Assembly (NCBI RefSeq): GCF_040436345.1
Contig: NC_133215.1
Coordinates: 25,533,806 to 25,597,805, forward strand
DNA length: 64,000 bases
From: Pagrus major
Lineage: Eukaryota > Chordata > Actinopteri > Spariformes > Sparidae
Reading direction: 5' to 3'
This document shows, piece after piece, positions 60,809 to 64,000 of the stretch. The notes under the pieces are model-generated. The model was given only the letters and a program-made list of their open reading frames with translations. It was not told the DNA's origin and did no database searches. The first letter of the stretch is position 1. Each line of letters begins with the position of its first letter. The translations under genes and the position numbers were made by a program.

Positions 60809-62756
60809 CGTCTCAATTCAGCTTTTTCCAGTTTAAATCCTGTCTGATCAAATATTAAATAAAATGTCTCTACTGTCATTCATCATGACATGAACTCTAC
60901 TCTGATCTCTCTGTTTTACTACCGCTGTCACACCTTCTGTCTTTCTGCACAAACAAGATCGTGTCAGCTTCTCCTTTCTAGCACACAACTTGAATAATTT
61001 GCATCCAGGATGAGGATGTGCTTTTATTATGCAGTGAGAGTGAAACAGGTGGGCAAAAGCAGATGAGAAAGAAACAGAGATAGAGAGATATCATATTCAG
61101 AGTAATTATTCACCTGCTGCATCTCATGATCTCTTCCTCGGTGTATACGTAAAGCCAAATGCTATGGCTGTACTTCACAGAACAATGACCGCAATGTCCC
61201 TCTTATCTTCGGATCAAAATAATTACAGCACCAGCTATTTATATCAAGACTTTCAGTATTGTAGTTATGCAACTGATACAGTATGTGGCCGGATACTGAT
61301 CAATTCCCTGAAGACAGAGAGATGGAAATGCAATGGAATATTCAAAACTTGTTTTAATGGACAAATAGAGACCTGTATGAATATATCATCCTCATATTGT
61401 GAGTTAACCTTGTAGAAATAACTAAAAAATAAATAAAAAAATAAAAAAATTCTTGCAATAATGAGCCTTCCTTCTCTATGCCCCGCTCTTTCACTTCCAG
61501 TAAAATATGCATCTATTATTGTAAAAACTCACAAAGAGGAAATTAAGACTGAACCCATTGAGGCTTAACTGTAATGGCCAGCCTAGTAGACTGTAACTAA
61601 CTAATAATTATGTTATGACGTTGCCAGGTGACAGAATGAGACTGAAAAACCTCTTAACATCCTGACAGCAATCAACAAGTGAAATGAAGACTTGAACGAA
61701 GAATTAATATGATTACAACTAAAGTAGAGTAAGTTTAATCATCAGGTTGACAAAAATCCATACAATTACACTTCACTTCCCTTTATTAATTGTTTTGTTT
61801 TGTTTTATCTTTTAAGTCTGTATGTTTAAACCATCAGAAGTATGCCAAATTTGCGGTTTATAATATATCCATGTTCTGGAGTTATAAGGAGCACATTTCT
61901 TCTATGGTTTCAAAGTGGATTTATGGATGTTTATTCTGAATGGACATCTGATATCCTCAGAATGTGTGAGTCACACTGAATCTACATGTAACATGTGATT
62001 GTTGAGTTATGACTCCAAGACAGAGAACACATTTTGACACACCTGTTCCTCACCTTACAGTGTCGTATGAGCGGCAAAAAGCTAAAGGTAGAGGATGAAT
62101 TAGACCTGCTGTAATCCTAACAGAGTGTAAAGCCACAGACTATATTAAAAAGCCAAATGAGACACTAGGTGGCAGAAACTCCATTCTTGTACAGCAAATT
62201 CTCCTCCTAAGAGATACCAACACTGTACAGTATTTAGCCGTGTATTTTATTTAGTTTACTGTGGGTGAGTCCAGTTAAAATAATCTGGAGTGCTTTGAGA
62301 CAAGTTCATTTTGAAGTGGGATCCATATTGTGGCTTTCACCTCTCCTAGATAAGCCTCCGGTTTTCTCACATTGGCTGTTTTAACTCTTCAGATCTTTTA
62401 AGTAACAAAAAATTTACAATTAAATATAAATTAACTGAAAGTATTATACATTAACTATTAGCACTGGCCTCACTTGTCAGATCAGGAGGCTATGTCTACT
62501 TCTTTTATACAGTCCATGTGTGAAGCTTGGTAAAGGTTATTCAGTGTATTTAGATAAAGATTGTGTTAAAGCGACATGTAACACAAATTTCAAATGCTGC
62601 ACACTTTAATTTAAGAAATCCACACATAAAAGCAAATGAATGTAAAGTAATAAAATACAGTAAATTGATAAAAGTACAAACTGTCACCATTTTGATTAAA
62701 TTCACTAACAAACAATAATAAATGAGTATATAAAACAACAATAACACCAGCAGGGA
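60809..62756. other. Spacer between the two CD300-like receptors
   Basis: This should contain the promoter of the 302-aa receptor and the 3'UTR of the next one. No further exon is recognised. The plus-strand frame at 61164-61415 is cysteine-rich but has no domain, signal peptide or splice context, so I do not call it. Confidence 0.45.
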
Positions 62757-63492
62757 CTATTTTTGTGGCCGTTGGACGGTGGCGTACAGCTCAGAGGGTC
62801 CGGCAGCCGACCTGATCTGTCCCCCGGGCTGGAGGGCGTCTCCCCCTCTGTTGAAGCAGACAGTGGAGTAGAGCAGATGGACGTCCTCACTGCTGGGATC
62901 AGCAACCTGAGTTTGGATTGTGACTGGATGATGAATCGATGTGTGGGCGCCTGGACCTCTGCGACTGATCACTGTAGCATACGTGGTGTCCGATGAACTG
63001 ACGTTGACTGATGGGTCCAATTCTCTGAGCTGATCCGGGCTGTGAGTCTCCACTTGTGTAAGGTGCTGGAGGGCACACACAGTGAGGGTTAAAGGCTTTG
63101 TAAAGTCAAACACAATCATGCACACAACACATAGAAAGACTTCTCACCGTGCTGCATGTGTCGATGCTTGGGGCCACTTCACATCCAACTGTTGCTAAGA
63201 CCAACACACAGTGAGCATTAGATCATTCAAACTGTAACCAGGAGGACACAATAATAAATAATATGGGTCCAATTCTCATCATTTGCAGTCGGAGAATCAT
63301 TGGGTTAAAATAATGTTGCAGAGATACTTAAGTGAAATTAGGTTCACTCACCTCTTCCTGTACCACGTCTGTGCTTCCTCAATTTGAAGTACAAAACCAC
63401 CATCAGACTCAGCAGCAGGACTGCAACAGCAGCCACAGCCACAACCACAGCCAAGGGCAGCTCCTTTTGCACCAGTGCTAGTGACACTACAT
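62757..63492 (-). CDS. Second CD300-like receptor, 3' exons only
   Basis: Exons in transcript order: 63492-63352 (transmembrane, ELPLAVVVAVAAVAVLLLSLMVVLYFKLRKH), 63194-63148 (ATVGCEVAPSIDTCST) and 63065-62757 (TAG). Phases are 1, 1 and 0, the same pattern as the transmembrane, linker and tail exons of the neighbour at 56.7-60.8 kb. The tail has DTTYATV (ITSM-type), HLLYSTV (ITIM) and ELYATV (ITIM-like), ending in VQRPQK. The neighbour ends TVTKPREP in the same position. The signal peptide and Ig exons should lie to the right, outside the window. It is a tandem paralogue with probable inhibitory signalling. No frame break is seen in the visible part. Confidence 0.75.
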
Positions 63493-64000
63493 CTGAGGAT
63501 ATAAAACAAACAATCCAAAACACTCTTTAATTTATCATGACTGCTCATCCCTACTTAAATTCAGTACAAATATACACTTGTCCAACATTTTTTAGTATTT
63601 TTATAACAATTTCTGCCCTGAATATACATTTCCCCTTTTCAAAACCAACCCCCTAGAAAGGAAACAGGCGATATGACAGCTGAAAATGCATTAAGCCACT
63701 ATGCTGCACACAGATGGAACCAAATTCCTGATAATATGAAACTTACTTTAAAGCTGCTACAAGAAACTTTCATTTTGTGTTGATTCTGGCGGCCCCTGTA
63801 GACAAAAGCAGTATGGGCACCAGCGTCTGCTGTGGTAAAGATCTTGATCGTGCATTTATTTGAAAGCGAGTGAAAGATTTTTGTCCTAAACGACAGAAAT
63901 CAGTTAGCATTTTTGTGCTTCCGGTTCCCTCGTCTTGAAGGCACAGGGATTATTTTGCTGAACAAAACATGTAAGTATCACAAACTAGTGTTTGCCACGG
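63493..64000 (-). other. Intron of the second CD300-like receptor
   Basis: No Ig, stalk or signal-peptide exon is visible here, so this is probably intron upstream of the transmembrane exon. The remaining 5' exons are beyond the window. Confidence 0.45.

Noticed and set aside
61164-61415. 83-codon cysteine-containing plus-strand frame
   Set aside because: It has no signal peptide, no family pattern and no clear splice sites, and stands in the spacer between two receptors.

Overview
This is nuclear DNA of a ray-finned fish, probably a percomorph teleost. The coding exons are short, vertebrate-type and split by GT-AG introns. Intergenic and intronic DNA is AT-rich and full of CA/TA microsatellites, short terminal-inverted-repeat elements (MITEs), a decayed L2-type LINE and a hAT transposon. 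I rebuilt six protein-coding loci exon by exon. Five are complete; the sixth runs off the right edge.

Left third (6.4-15.2 kb): two TNF-superfamily ligand genes lie tail to tail. The plus-strand gene (6.66-7.87 kb, 212 aa) most resembles the CD70/TNFSF9 group. The minus-strand gene (15.13-12.33 kb, about 258 aa) is TNFSF14 (LIGHT). From 15.2 to 23.7 kb there is no gene, only MITEs and an L2-like LINE relic.

Middle (23.9-52.6 kb): TMED1 (p24 cargo receptor, plus strand, 5 exons, 234 aa) faces dynamin-2 (DNM2, minus strand, 20 standard exons, a second copy of exon 10, and a 12-nt microexon; about 868 aa). DNM2 and TMED1 are also neighbours on human 19p13.2, and TNFSF14 and CD70 lie on 19p13.3, so the window looks like an ancient conserved 19p block. 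The DNM2 model keeps the mutually exclusive exon-10 pair, the GEIL microexon, and a GC donor just before the exon-10 choice.

Right end (56.7-64 kb): two minus-strand CD300/CMRF35/pIgR-like single-Ig receptors stand in tandem. The first is complete (302 aa) and has an ITSM-ITIM-ITSM-like tail. The second has only its transmembrane and tail exons in the window. A 955-bp hAT element with an 8-bp target-site duplication and a BED-finger fragment fills most of one intron of the first receptor.

The TNF ligands and the CD300-like receptors are immune surface molecules. TMED1 and DNM2 are housekeeping trafficking genes. I see no RNA gene, CRISPR array or prokaryotic feature.
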